Assembly (NCBI GenBank): GCA_015200025.1
Contig: CP054186.1
Location: 3,522,643-3,586,642, forward strand
Source of the DNA: Phycisphaeraceae bacterium
GTDB taxonomy: Bacteria > Planctomycetota > Phycisphaerae > Phycisphaerales > UBA1924
Length of the DNA stretch: 64,000 nt
Direction of reading: 5' to 3'
Part shown: positions 16,423 through 25,379 of the stretch, piece by piece
Layout of the letters: each line of letters opens with the position of its first letter
How positions within the stretch are numbered: position 1 is the first letter of the stretch
Translations under genes and position numbers: made by a program
Notes under the pieces: model-generated
Database searches by the model: none
Told to the model about the DNA's origin: nothing
Seen by the model: only the letters and a program-made list of their open reading frames with translations

Positions 16423-16929
16423 ATGACGGACCCACGCCCCGAGGGAGCCCAGGCGACCACGGCCGGCACGATGCGCAGCCCGTGCGCCCCCGCCGAGGTC
16501 CTTCGGCGTCTGGCGGGGCTGAGCAAGCGCGGCAAACTGCCCGGCTTTGCGCCCGACGGGGAGCGCGGATTCCGCGCGTCCGTGTTCGGCGCGTACTTCG
16601 ACTTCGAGCTCCTCGCGGATCTTCGTGCCCACGGCGAGGGCACGGTGCTGACGTGGCGGATCAGGGCCAAGGCGGCGGGGCCGGTGATTTTCGCCGCGGT
16701 GTGCGCGTTCACCGTGTGGCCCGGGGTGTGGCTGACGGACCGGCTGATCCCCGGCGAGTGGGGGTGGATCGAGACGTGGATCTGGTACATCCCGTTGACG
16801 GTGCTGCCGTTGCCCTGGGCGTGGCGGAAGGCGTGGCGTGCGTCGCGCGAGTCGGCGGTGACGCACGCGGCGGAGGTTGTGTCGCGGGTGCGCGGCGAGA
16901 TCGATGGGAACGAGGGCGGGGTGGTCTAG
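16423..16929 (+). CDS. Hypothetical two-helix membrane protein
   Basis: A 168-residue protein of unknown family. The first 90 residues are soluble (LRRLAGLSKRGKLPGFAPDG, then FGAYFDFELLADLRAHGEGT, then VLTWRIRAK), which could form a small beta sheet. Two hydrophobic helices follow: GPVIFAAVCAFTVWPGVWL and WIWYIPLTVLPLPWAWR. The C-terminus is charged and helical. It starts at ATG 16423 and its stop overlaps by four bases the 3' end of the convergent lipoprotein gene. I see no motif that suggests an activity. Confidence 0.6.
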   Translation: MTDPRPEGAQATTAGTMRSPCAPAEVLRRLAGLSKRGKLPGFAPDGERGFRASVFGAYFDFELLADLRAHGEGTVLTWRIRAKAAGPVIFAAVCAFTVWPGVWLTDRLIPGEWGWIETWIWYIPLTVLPLPWAWRKAWRASRESAVTHAAEVVSRVRGEIDGNEGGVV

Positions 16930-17756
16930 GGCCGTTTCCGGATCGTGATCGACCCGTTGGAGGTCGAGATCGTGGAGGCCGGGCCCCCTGGCCAGACCGG
17001 GTTGCCTTTGCGGGCGGTGAACTCTTTGGGGCCGCCCGAGGGCTCGACGACCGTGATGGCGCCGTTGGAGGTCGACGGGGTGACGCTCCCGGCGAAGTCG
17101 CGTGGGACCGTGACGGTGACGGCGCCGTTGCTGGTCTTGAGCGAGAAGGCGCCCTGGCTGCCGTCGGGGATGTCGAGGGTGATGGCGCCGTTCGACGTGG
17201 TGGCCTCGAACGGGCCGGCGGCTCCCCGGATCTCGATCCGTCCGTTGGAGGTCTTCACGTTGACCGGTCCGGCGTGGGCCTGGACGTCGATGGCGCCGTT
17301 GGAGGTTCTGGCGGAGAGTGGGCCGGCGAGCCCGCCCGTGGTGATCGCCCCGTTGTGGGTTTCGAGGGTGACGCCGACGGCGTCGGGGATGAGGATCACG
17401 AGGTCGCAGCCCTCGGCGGAGCGTGGGCCGGTGGGCTCGGGCCAAAGGACACGGACGACGAGGTTGCCGAGGTCGTCGCGGTCGGCGTCGACCAGGACGG
17501 CGGAGAGGCGATCCCTGGAACGTGCGCGGATGGTGGCGTTGATCCTGACATTCTCCGACCCCTCGCCGGTCGCGGCCCGGGCGGTGAGCGCGCCGTTGTG
17601 GGTCTGGGCGTCGAGCCCCAGGCCCGGCCTGTGCGGGACCTCGACGGTGCGGCTCTCCTGATAGATGGTGGTCGTGCAGCCGGCGGAGAGCGCGAGGCCC
17701 AAGGCGAGCGCCGGCGTTCCCCATCGGGCGGTGTTCCGGACGAGCGAGGACAGCAT
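16926..17756 (-). CDS. SNGAI-repeat lipoprotein (DUF4097-like beta-solenoid)
   Basis: A 276-residue exported lipoprotein from ATG 17756 (GGAG eight bases upstream; the frame is open 36 codons further but lacks a signal). The signal peptide ends in the lipobox LSAGC. The mature part contains at least seven copies of a short motif, [ST]xNG[AR]I, spaced about 20-25 residues apart: HNGALT, HNGAIT, SNGAID, SNGRIE, SNGAIT, SNGAVT, SNGAIT, SNGSIT. This is the pattern of DUF4097/DUF2807-type right-handed beta solenoids, often called putative adhesins, although their real role is unclear. It diverges from the GH31 gene and is tail to tail with the two-helix protein. Confidence 0.8.
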   Translation of the reverse strand: MLSSLVRNTARWGTPALALGLALSAGCTTTIYQESRTVEVPHRPGLGLDAQTHNGALTARAATGEGSENVRINATIRARSRDRLSAVLVDADRDDLGNLVVRVLWPEPTGPRSAEGCDLVILIPDAVGVTLETHNGAITTGGLAGPLSARTSNGAIDVQAHAGPVNVKTSNGRIEIRGAAGPFEATTSNGAITLDIPDGSQGAFSLKTSNGAVTVTVPRDFAGSVTPSTSNGAITVVEPSGGPKEFTARKGNPVWPGGPASTISTSNGSITIRKRP

Positions 17757-17951
17757 GATCGAGGCTCCGTGGATCCCGGGGTGCTCGCCCCGGAGGGTCT
17801 TGTTCGGCCCGGCGTGAGCGTGCACGAATGGGGTGCGTGCGGGGTGCTGATTGGGAGAATACACGCGGGAGTTTCGCTACGCTTGGCGTCCGATCCGGCG
17901 AGGACGGAGCACGGCCCGGGACGACGGGCCCGAGGCGAGAGGGCGAGACCG

Positions 17952-20195
17952 ATGGCCAGGAACGCGTTCGCAAGCCGTCTCGGGATGACCCCGGCCCCGG
18001 GATGGAGGCCCGGCGTGGTGCTGGGCCGGATCGCCCCGCGGGCTTGGCGGCTGCGCGACCCGCGGTGTCTCCACGATCCCATCCCTCCCTGCCCGGCGTT
18101 TGTGACGCCGCCCCGTGTGCTGCCGCCCGGCGAAGAGCCGTCGGCGTGGGGGCCCGTGGTGCGGGCCTCGTTCCGCGAGCTGGCGGGCCGGCGTGAGGTC
18201 CGGGTGGCGGTGGAGCCGGGGACCTCGCTCTACGGGACGGGGGAGCAGGCGGGGCCTCTGCTGAGGAACGGGACGCGCAAGGTGGCGTGGTGCACGGACG
18301 CGTTCGGGTATGGTCGGGAGAACCCGTCGCTGTACCAGGCGCACCCGTGGGTGTTGGGGGTTCGGGCGGACGGGTCGAGTTTCGGGGTGTTGGTCGAATC
18401 GACGTGGCGCACGGAGATGGACCTGTGCGTCAGCGACCCCCGCGCGATGGTGTTCCGGGTCGATGGGCCCAGCCCGGTGGTGACGGTGATCGAGGGTCGA
18501 GGGCCCAAGGACGTGGTCGCGTCGCTCGCGGCGTTGACGGGGACGATCGCGATGCCGCCGCGGTGGGCGCTGGGGTACCAGCAGAGCCGGTGGAGTTACG
18601 AACCGGCGTCGCGTGTGGAGGAGGTCGCGCGGGGGTTCCGCTCTCGGGGGCTGCCGTGCGACGTGATCTGGCTGGACATCGATTACATGGACCGTTTCCG
18701 GTGCTTTACGTGGGACGCGGAGAAGTTCCCCGACCCGTCGGGTTTGATGAAGGCGCTGCACGGGCTGGGGTTCAAGGGGGTGTGCATGATCGACCCGGGG
18801 CTGGCGGCGGACCCGGAGTACGCGGTGTACCGCGACGCGAAGCAGGCCGGGCACCTGGTGACGGGTCGGAGCCACGCGAAGGTGTCGAGCGTGGTGTCGG
18901 ACGACCTGGCGAGCGCGTGGGGGCTTCGTCAGGTGGAAGCGCCCGCGGAATCGGGCGGGGTGTACCACGGGCGGGTGTGGCCCGGGGCGTGCGGGTTCCC
19001 GGATTTCACGCGGTCGGAGACGCGGTCGTGGTGGGCGGGGCTGTACAAGGGCTTCTTTGCCTCGGGGATCGACGGGGTGTGGAACGACATGAACGAGCCG
19101 GCGATTTTCGACGGCCCCGCGAAGACGATGCCGCTCGACAACCGGCACGCGGCGGACGCGGACCTGGGCGGGCCGGGCGATCACGCGAAGTACCACAACG
19201 TGTACGGGATGCAGATGATCCGTGCGACGCGTGAGGGGGTCGTGGCGGCGCGGCCCGAGAAGAGGCCGTTCGTGCTGACGCGTTCGAACTATCTCGGCGG
19301 GCACCGGTACGCGGCGACGTGGACGGGCGACAACCAGGCGCGGTGGGATCACCTGCGTTGGTCGGTGCCGATGGTGCTGAACCTGGGGCTGTCGGGGCAG
19401 CCGTTCTCGGGCCCGGACATCGGCGGGTTCTGCGGCCCGTCGACGGGGGCGATGTTCGCGGCGTGGATGGGTGTGGGGTGTTTGTTGCCGTTCGCGCGTG
19501 GGCACAAGATGAAGGAGTGGGGCGGCAAGCCGATGCCCGACCACGAGCCGTGGTCGTTCGGGGAGGATTCCGAGCGGGTGTGCCGGCGGGCGTTGGAGCG
19601 TCGGTACCGCTTGATGCCGTACCTGTACACGCTGTTCGACGAGGCGTCGCGTTCGGGGCTGCCGGTGTGCCGGCCGCTGTTCTTTGCGGACCCCGCGGAC
19701 CCGAGGCTGCGCGGGGTGGACAATGGGTTCCTGCTGGGCGACGACGTGCTGGTGTGGTGCCCGGTGGACGGGCCGGATGACCTGGACGTGTCGCCCCCGC
19801 CGATGCCGCGGGGCGAGTGGCGTGAGTTTGAGGTGGAGGCCGACCGGGTGCGTGGGGTCGGGGCGAACGAGGGACGCGAGCCGCTGCTGCCCCGGCTGTA
19901 CCTTCGGGCGGGGGCGTTGATCCCGCTGGGGCCGATGATGCAGCACACGGGCGAGAAGCCGCTGGACCCGTTGACGCTGCTGGTGGCGCCGGGGGCGTCG
20001 GGCGAGGCGCACGGGGTGCTGTACGAGGACGCGGGGGACGGGATGGGGTACCTCAAGGGCGAGTTCCGCCGGACGCATTTCGTGGCGAGGCCCGCGCCGG
20101 GCGGCCGCTCCGGCGTCGAGATCGATCCCGCGCGCGTCGAGGGGCACTGGCACCCCGGCGAACGGCGCACCGACGTTGTTGTTCTGGCCCGTTGA
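17952..20195 (+). CDS. GH31 alpha-glucosidase, cytoplasmic
   Basis: A 747-residue glycoside hydrolase of family 31, retaining enzymes that act on alpha-glucosides or alpha-xylosides. The catalytic nucleophile is D379 in GVWNDMNEP and the acid/base is D460 in WTGDNQARWD. Other hallmarks are YQQSRWSYEP, CDVIWLDIDYMD, SYLYGTGE-like SLYGTGEQAGPLLR in the N-terminal beta domain, and FSGPDIGGFCG. The ATG at 17952 is preceded by GAGGCGAGAGGG; the longer open frame upstream crosses the divergent lipoprotein gene. No signal peptide is visible, so it should act on imported oligosaccharides. It heads a rightward unit with a GH172 enzyme and an ABC sugar importer. It is clearly a glycosidase, but the substrate is not determined. 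Confidence 0.92.
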   Translation: MARNAFASRLGMTPAPGWRPGVVLGRIAPRAWRLRDPRCLHDPIPPCPAFVTPPRVLPPGEEPSAWGPVVRASFRELAGRREVRVAVEPGTSLYGTGEQAGPLLRNGTRKVAWCTDAFGYGRENPSLYQAHPWVLGVRADGSSFGVLVESTWRTEMDLCVSDPRAMVFRVDGPSPVVTVIEGRGPKDVVASLAALTGTIAMPPRWALGYQQSRWSYEPASRVEEVARGFRSRGLPCDVIWLDIDYMDRFRCFTWDAEKFPDPSGLMKALHGLGFKGVCMIDPGLAADPEYAVYRDAKQAGHLVTGRSHAKVSSVVSDDLASAWGLRQVEAPAESGGVYHGRVWPGACGFPDFTRSETRSWWAGLYKGFFASGIDGVWNDMNEPAIFDGPAKTMPLDNRHAADADLGGPGDHAKYHNVYGMQMIRATREGVVAARPEKRPFVLTRSNYLGGHRYAATWTGDNQARWDHLRWSVPMVLNLGLSGQPFSGPDIGGFCGPSTGAMFAAWMGVGCLLPFARGHKMKEWGGKPMPDHEPWSFGEDSERVCRRALERRYRLMPYLYTLFDEASRSGLPVCRPLFFADPADPRLRGVDNGFLLGDDVLVWCPVDGPDDLDVSPPPMPRGEWREFEVEADRVRGVGANEGREPLLPRLYLRAGALIPLGPMMQHTGEKPLDPLTLLVAPGASGEAHGVLYEDAGDGMGYLKGEFRRTHFVARPAPGGRSGVEIDPARVEGHWHPGERRTDVVVLAR

Positions 20196-20225
20196 CGGTT
20201 GCCTTTGCTCACGGAGACTTTCGAC

Positions 20226-21338
20226 ATGGTGTTCCCCGGACTCGCCGAGATCGCACGCCTCTCGAACGCCCGCACCCGGTCCGTCTCCGCCGAGAACCCG
20301 ACGGGGGCGAAATCCGGCGGCGCGCAGGCGGGGATCGGGGAGGACCCGCACTGCACGGCGGCGGCGTCGGCGCTGGGCAAGGGGTGGAAGGTCCGCCCGT
20401 GCCTGCGCGACGTGACCCCGGGGCAGACGATCGTCCTGGCCGACATCACGGGCCCCGGGGTGATCCAGCACGTCTGGTTCACGGTGCTCGACGCGGTGCA
20501 GCGGTGGCTGACGATCCGGGTGTATTACGACGGTCAGGCGCACCCGAGCATCGAGTGCCCGCTTGGGGATTTTTTCTGCAACGGGGTGGACGGGAACGCG
20601 CTGATCGCGAGCCTGCCGATCGCGGTCAACCCCAAGGGCGGGATGAACTCGTACTGGCCGATGCCGTTCCGGCGGTCGTGCCGGATCGAGATCAGCAACG
20701 ACGGGCCGAGCAAGATCAACGAGTTGTTCTTCCAGATCACGTACGCCGAGCAGGACGTGCCGGCGGAGGCGGCGTACCTGCACTGTTCGTGGCGTCGCTC
20801 GATGACGACGCGGGAGCGGCCCGAGCACGTGATCCTCGACGGGGTGGCCGGCGCGGGGCACTACGTGGGGACGTACGTGGTCTGGGGGCAGTTGAGCAAC
20901 GGGTGGTGGGGCGAGGGCGAGGTCAAGTTCTTCATCGACGGGGACCCGCACGACGCGCCGACGATCTGCGGGACCGGGACGGAGGACTATTTCGGCGGGG
21001 CGTGGGGGTTCGTGATGGATTACCAGAAGGACATGACGCCCAGGACGTACACGACGCCGTTCCTGGGCTACGCGCAGGCCAACTACATGCCCACGCCCAC
21101 GACGGGGCAATTGATGGCCCCGCGGGTCCCGACGCACGCCCTGTACCGCTGGCACGTCCCCGACCCGGTGCGGTTCCAGCAGGACCTGCGCGTGACGGTG
21201 CAGGCGCTGGGGTGGTGGCCCAACGGGAAGTTCCAGCCGCTGACGGACGACATCGCGAGCACGGCGTGGTGGTACCAGACGCTCCCGTCGCGTCCGCTGG
21301 CCCCGCTCCCGCCGATCGAGGCGAGATTCGCGCGATGA
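20226..21338 (+). CDS. GH172 / DUF2961 family glycosidase
   Basis: A 370-residue protein of the DUF2961 family, now glycoside hydrolase family 172, whose characterised members act on alpha-D-fructofuranosides, difructose anhydride I or D-arabinofuranans. The diagnostic segment CGTGTEDYFGGAWGF spans about residues 249-263; E253 in GTEDYFG lies in the conserved acidic region. PGVIQHVWFTV, ECPLGDFFCNG and NSYWPMPFRRSCRIEISNDG are further family blocks. The ATG at 20226 has GGAG at a good distance; an in-frame TTG at 20199 is less likely. No export signal is visible, although many GH172 members are secreted. It sits 30 bases after the GH31 gene, suggesting a substrate that mixes glucosyl and furanosyl residues. 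Confidence 0.85.
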   Translation: MVFPGLAEIARLSNARTRSVSAENPTGAKSGGAQAGIGEDPHCTAAASALGKGWKVRPCLRDVTPGQTIVLADITGPGVIQHVWFTVLDAVQRWLTIRVYYDGQAHPSIECPLGDFFCNGVDGNALIASLPIAVNPKGGMNSYWPMPFRRSCRIEISNDGPSKINELFFQITYAEQDVPAEAAYLHCSWRRSMTTRERPEHVILDGVAGAGHYVGTYVVWGQLSNGWWGEGEVKFFIDGDPHDAPTICGTGTEDYFGGAWGFVMDYQKDMTPRTYTTPFLGYAQANYMPTPTTGQLMAPRVPTHALYRWHVPDPVRFQQDLRVTVQALGWWPNGKFQPLTDDIASTAWWYQTLPSRPLAPLPPIEARFAR

Positions 21339-21389
21339 ACCCGGCCGTGGCGGGAACCGGGGCTCCCGCGTTGTGGTACAGTGCGTGCG

Positions 21390-22286
21390 ATGGGTCGTGA
21401 GGCCAGGAGTGCGTGGCTTTTCATCTCCGTGCCGCTGACGGTGCTGATGGTCTTTACCCTCGCGCCGACGGTGTTGGGGCTCGGGCTGAGCCTGTTCGAC
21501 TGGGACGGGTCGGGGTGGCCTCGGTTCGTGGGGCTGGCGAACTACCGCGGGCTGGCGGGTGATGCCTCGTTCGGTCCGGCGCTGAAGAACACGTTGGTGT
21601 TCGCGGCGTTGACGGTGCCGGCGTCGGTGCTGATCGGGTTCCTGCTGGCGTGCGCGGTGAACGCGCCGTGGTTCCGCGGGCGGACGACGGTGCGGACGAT
21701 GCTGTTCCTCCCGACGGTGGTGTCGATCGTCTCGATCGGGTTTGTGTGGCGCTGGCTTCTGGAGAACCAGGGGGGGCTGGTGCCCGAGGTGATGCGTCGG
21801 TGGGGCGTGGAGCCGCCCGACTTTCTCAGCGGGGGCGACGCGGGCGGGCTGGGCGTGATCTCGTGGCCCATGCTGTCGATCGTGATGGTGCAGGTGTGGC
21901 GGAGCGTGGGGTTCTGCGTGGTGCTGTACCTGGCCTCGATGCAGCAGATCAACGCGAGCCTGTACGAGGCGGCCGAGTGCGACGGGGCGGGGCGGTGGAC
22001 GATCCTCAGGCGGATCACCTGGCCTCAGGTGGCGCCGATGACGGCGTTCCTGTTCATCACGTCGGCGATCGGGGCGCTGCAGGTGTTCGACGTGGTGGTG
22101 GCGATGACCGGGTCGACGAACATGTCGGCGCAGACCGACCGGACACGGGTGCTCAACACGATGGTCCTGGCCGAGTTCCGGCAGAGCCGGTTGGGGTACG
22201 CCTCGGCGATCGGGGCGGTGATCTTCGGGCTGACCGCGCTGGTGACGGCGGCGCAGTTGTGGGCCACGCGACGGGGGCGGGCGTGA
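21390..22286 (+). CDS. ABC sugar transporter permease 1 (MalF/UgpA type)
   Basis: A 298-residue inner-membrane permease with six predicted helices, from AWLFISVPLTVLMVFTLAPT to SAIGAVIFGLTALVTAAQLW. The EAA loop that docks the ATPase is visible as EAAECDGAGRWTILRRITWP. The sequence belongs to the carbohydrate CUT1 group. The ATG at 21390 is chosen; a GTG nine bases earlier is in frame and neither has a clear ribosome binding site. It lies 51 bases after the GH172 gene, and its stop overlaps the next permease start (GTGA). The two permeases should form the heterodimeric channel for an oligosaccharide. No ATPase gene is linked, so a shared MsmK-like ATPase elsewhere is expected. Confidence 0.9.
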   Translation: MGREARSAWLFISVPLTVLMVFTLAPTVLGLGLSLFDWDGSGWPRFVGLANYRGLAGDASFGPALKNTLVFAALTVPASVLIGFLLACAVNAPWFRGRTTVRTMLFLPTVVSIVSIGFVWRWLLENQGGLVPEVMRRWGVEPPDFLSGGDAGGLGVISWPMLSIVMVQVWRSVGFCVVLYLASMQQINASLYEAAECDGAGRWTILRRITWPQVAPMTAFLFITSAIGALQVFDVVVAMTGSTNMSAQTDRTRVLNTMVLAEFRQSRLGYASAIGAVIFGLTALVTAAQLWATRRGRA

Positions 22287-23119
22287 GCCGGCTCTCGCGA
22301 CCGCCGTTGCCCGCCCGGGCGGCCGCGCACGCCGCGGTGTACGCCGCCGCGCTCTCCATGCTCCTGCCGTTCGCGTGGATGGTCCTGACGAGCCTCAAGG
22401 GCGACTCGGAGGCCCTGACCTCCGACCGGTTCTTGCCCGAGGTCTGGCGGTTCGACAACTACCGGCGTGCGGTGGAGTCCGCCGAGCTGGGGCGTTTCTA
22501 TTCAACCACCGTCGTCGTGGCCGTGCTGACGACGGTGCTGGGCGTGTTCTACAACGCCCTGGCGGGGTACGCCTTCGCCAAGCTCCGGTTCCGCGGGCGT
22601 GGCGTGGCCTTCGGGTTCACGCTCGCGACGATGATGCTCCCGGCGCAGTGCTTTTTTGTGTTCGCGTACCTCTTCGCGTCGTCGCTGGGGTTCATCGACA
22701 ACCTCCAGGCGCTGGTGGTCCCGTTCCTGGCCAGCGGGTTCGGGATTTTCTACATGAGGCAGGCCATCGCGGCGGTGCCCGACAGCCTGATCGAGGCCGG
22801 GCGGATGGACGGTCTGGGCGAGTTCGATATTTTCTGGCACGTGGTCCGGCCCGCCGTCTGGCCCGCGGTGGCGGCGTTGGCGATTTTCACGTTCATGAAC
22901 AGCTGGAACAGTTTTTTCTGGCCGCTGATCGTCGTGGACAGCACGGGGATGAAGACGCTCCCGCTCGCGGTGGCGGAGTTGTCGAGCGGTCAGTACGTGC
23001 AGAGCTGGCCCGTGCGCATGGCCGCCGCGACCATCCTGACCGTCCCCGTCGTCGTCGTGTTCGCCGTGTTCCAGCGTGCCTTCGTGCACGGGCTGGCCTC
23101 GACCGGCCTGAAGGAATAA
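22283..23119 (+). CDS. ABC sugar transporter permease 2 (MalG/UgpE type)
   Basis: A 278-residue permease starting with GTG at 22283, which overlaps the stop of permease 1. About six helices are visible (VYAAALSMLLPFAWMVLTSL, STTVVVAVLTTVLGVFYNAL, LATMMLPAQCFFVFAYLFAS and later ones). The EAA loop EAGRMDGLGEFDIFWHVVRP is well preserved. YFYSTT-like placement (RFYSTTVVV), AGYAFAKLRFRGRG and VPFLASGFGIFYMRQAI are typical of the MalG side of CUT1 transporters. The longer open frame that begins at 21650 is an artefact of overlap with permease 1. C-rich tracts separate it from the binding protein gene. Confidence 0.9.
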   Translation: MSRLSRPPLPARAAAHAAVYAAALSMLLPFAWMVLTSLKGDSEALTSDRFLPEVWRFDNYRRAVESAELGRFYSTTVVVAVLTTVLGVFYNALAGYAFAKLRFRGRGVAFGFTLATMMLPAQCFFVFAYLFASSLGFIDNLQALVVPFLASGFGIFYMRQAIAAVPDSLIEAGRMDGLGEFDIFWHVVRPAVWPAVAALAIFTFMNSWNSFFWPLIVVDSTGMKTLPLAVAELSSGQYVQSWPVRMAAATILTVPVVVVFAVFQRAFVHGLASTGLKE

Positions 23120-23172
23120 CCCCCGCCCCCACCCCGCCCCCACCCCGCCTTCACACCCCACGGAGCCCCGCG

Positions 23173-24579
23173 TTGGTTGGAACGTCCAAAGTCTTCGCCC
23201 TGGTCTTCGCCCTGCTCACGCTCGGGGTGATTTTCTGGCCGGGCGAGGGGGTGATCGCGGGGCGGGTGCCGGTGCGGATGACCGTCTGGGGGATGCCCTT
23301 CGAGGACCGGCTGTTCCTCGACAAGTACGCGAACGTCTGGGAGGAGCTCAACCCGGGCGTGCGGGTCGATTACGGGCGGTACTCGGACATCCGGATGAAG
23401 TACAACGCGTGGCACGCCCGCGGGCACGGGGCCGAGGTCATGCGGTTCGAGATCACGTGGTACCCGCAGTTCGTCGAGCGGGGGATGCTCGAGCCGCTGA
23501 CGCCGTACCTGGACGCGATGCCCGAGGGCGAGCGCCGGGCGTTGTTGGAGTCGATCCCCGCGTACCTGATGGACCTCTTGACCATCAACGGGGAGATCTA
23601 CGCGTTGCCGCAGGACAGCGCGCAGTTCGGGCTGTTCTACAACCGCCGGATGTTCGACGAGGCGGGGATCGCGTACCCGACGGCGGACTGGACGTGGGAC
23701 GACCTTCGCGACGCGGCCCGCCGGCTGACCCGGCGCGACGGCGCCGGGCGTGTGGTGGTCCGCGGGTTTGACTTCGCGGTGTGGTCGTGGCCGTTCCTGG
23801 CGTTCCATCACCAGGCCGGGGGGGCGATGTGGTCCGAGGATGGGTCTCGCTGCGTTGTGAACTCTGACGCGGGTGTTCGAGCCCTGGAGTTCTTCCGCAC
23901 GCTCCAGGCGGATGGCTCGTTCCAGCCGGTGATGGGCTCGTACACCGACGGGATCACGGCCGACGCGTTGTTCGCCGCGGGGAAGACGGCGATGTTCCTT
24001 GACGGGTCGTGGCGCGTCCCCGCGCTCGACGCCGCCATCCCCGACCCCGACGGCTGGGGCGTGGCCCCGTTGCCCCGGGGTGTCACGCGGGCGGTGGTCT
24101 GCGGCTCGGTGCTGTGGGGGATCTCGCCCAAGTCTCGCCACAAGGACGAGGGCTGGCGGCTGCTCCGCTGGCTGGTCGACGACCCCCAGGCCGCCGAGTA
24201 TTGGGACACGCTCCGCGTCGCGCCGCCCGCGAACCTGCGCGTGCTGGGCTCCGACGCGTTCGTCTCGACGCCGGGGATCCCGAGAGACCCCGCCGACCCG
24301 TCGCGTGGGTGGGAGGTCCCGCCGATGCCCGCGGAGTTGTTCCCGTGGCGTGCGGCGTGGCTCCGGTACGCGGTGACGCCGCACCCGGACCTGGGAGGCC
24401 GACCCCCGGGCTTTGTCCCCAGCCACCCCTTCCAGGGCGAACTGCAGGACGAGCTGTCGTCGATGATGGCGGAATTCCTCAACCCCTCGTCGCGTGTGAG
24501 CCCTCGCGAGGCGCTCGACCTGGTGGCCTCGCGGGTCAACGCGATCATCGACCGCTCGCGCCGGCCGGCACGCGATTAA
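23173..24579 (+). CDS. ABC transporter substrate-binding protein (CUT1 type)
   Basis: A 468-residue extracellular solute-binding protein of the sugar cluster. It is best read from TTG 23173, which has GGAG seven bases upstream. The N-terminus carries one hydrophobic segment (VFALVFALLTLGVIFWPG) that could be an uncleaved anchor or a signal peptide; no lipobox cysteine is seen, unlike most lipoprotein binding proteins. The family pattern follows: VRMTVWGMPFEDRLFLDKYA, ALPQDSAQFGLFYNRRMFDE and FAAGKTAMFLDGSW, then a C-terminal helical part. It delivers its ligand to the two permeases just upstream. With GH31 and GH172 in the same unit, an alpha-glucan, fructan or related oligosaccharide is plausible. 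Confidence 0.88.
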   Translation: MVGTSKVFALVFALLTLGVIFWPGEGVIAGRVPVRMTVWGMPFEDRLFLDKYANVWEELNPGVRVDYGRYSDIRMKYNAWHARGHGAEVMRFEITWYPQFVERGMLEPLTPYLDAMPEGERRALLESIPAYLMDLLTINGEIYALPQDSAQFGLFYNRRMFDEAGIAYPTADWTWDDLRDAARRLTRRDGAGRVVVRGFDFAVWSWPFLAFHHQAGGAMWSEDGSRCVVNSDAGVRALEFFRTLQADGSFQPVMGSYTDGITADALFAAGKTAMFLDGSWRVPALDAAIPDPDGWGVAPLPRGVTRAVVCGSVLWGISPKSRHKDEGWRLLRWLVDDPQAAEYWDTLRVAPPANLRVLGSDAFVSTPGIPRDPADPSRGWEVPPMPAELFPWRAAWLRYAVTPHPDLGGRPPGFVPSHPFQGELQDELSSMMAEFLNPSSRVSPREALDLVASRVNAIIDRSRRPARD

Positions 24580-25379
24580 CGGCCCGGCCCTTCGCCGATC
24601 CCCCAGGCCCGGCGGACCATCGCCGCCCCCGGTGAGTCGTGGGCCTCGAGCGCCGGGCGTGTGAAGGGCTCGAAGTCGTTGCGGCCGAAGTAGGCCTCGC
24701 TGAGTTCCGCGAAGAACTCGCGTGAGTTGTTCATCGCGTAGGCCCGGCGTGTGTCGCCGCCCAGCGCGTGCCCGACGCGGTCGTACACGCCGGAGGCCTT
24801 GGCCCGCTCGAAGGCCTCGTCGATGTACGCGGGGTGGCCGAGCCTCGCGTGCCAGGCGTGGGCCATCTCGTGCAGGATGGACATGGGCTGCTCGGCCCGC
24901 CAGGCGAGGTAGTTGGCGGCGTTGCAGACCTCGACGGCGCGGGCGCGTTCTTTGCCGTACCCGTGCGTCGTGACCCACGCCTCGGACTCGTGGTAGCACA
25001 GGGCCGCGGCGGTGAACCCGGCCCGTCCGGGGAGCGCCCGTGTGACCCAGACCTTCGACCATTCGCGCAGGCCGTTGACGGCGTCGCCCGGGAGCCGTTC
25101 CACGCACAGCTCGAGGTCGAAGGTCAGCGCCGCGAGCGTCCGCCGTGCGTGCGTCGGGTCGTCGCGCAGGAACGCCCGCTCGACCAGGACGGCGAAGCCC
25201 GCGATCTCGACTTCGTCGTAGTCCGCGGCCTGCGGCGCCCGTCGGGGCGCGGCCTCGGGCTCGACGGCGTCGTCGGCGGCGTGCGGCATGGAGGTGGTGG
25301 GGGTGGGGGGGGCGTGCGGGATGAGCGAGTAGGCCGCGGCCGGGACGATCAACGCGACGGCGAGGGTGGGTTTCAGCAT
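24576..25379 (-). CDS. Putative zinc metallopeptidase-like exported protein
   Basis: A 267-residue protein from ATG 25379. A hydrophobic N-terminus (MLKPTLAVALIVPAAAYSLI) suggests export, then a low-complexity linker (PHAPPTPTTS) precedes a soluble domain. The motif LHEMAHAWH fits the HExxH zinc site with a further histidine, and the later NNSREFFAELSEAYFGR supplies acidic residues of the kind that complete such sites in gluzincin-like families. I cannot assign a named family. The gene overlaps the end of tsaD by seven bases and looks like the third gene of a ctpA-tsaD-peptidase unit. The C-terminus overlaps the binding-protein gene end by four bases. Confidence 0.7.
   Translation of the reverse strand: MLKPTLAVALIVPAAAYSLIPHAPPTPTTSMPHAADDAVEPEAAPRRAPQAADYDEVEIAGFAVLVERAFLRDDPTHARRTLAALTFDLELCVERLPGDAVNGLREWSKVWVTRALPGRAGFTAAALCYHESEAWVTTHGYGKERARAVEVCNAANYLAWRAEQPMSILHEMAHAWHARLGHPAYIDEAFERAKASGVYDRVGHALGGDTRRAYAMNNSREFFAELSEAYFGRNDFEPFTRPALEAHDSPGAAMVRRAWGIGEGPGR

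Noticed and set aside
17877-21155. A 1092-codon open frame antisense to the GH31 and GH172 genes, and similar giant antisense frames at 35067-38051 and 44873-47800
   Set aside because: They are rich in Arg, Pro, His or Gly, match no family and lie opposite well-supported genes. Long antisense frames are expected at this GC content.
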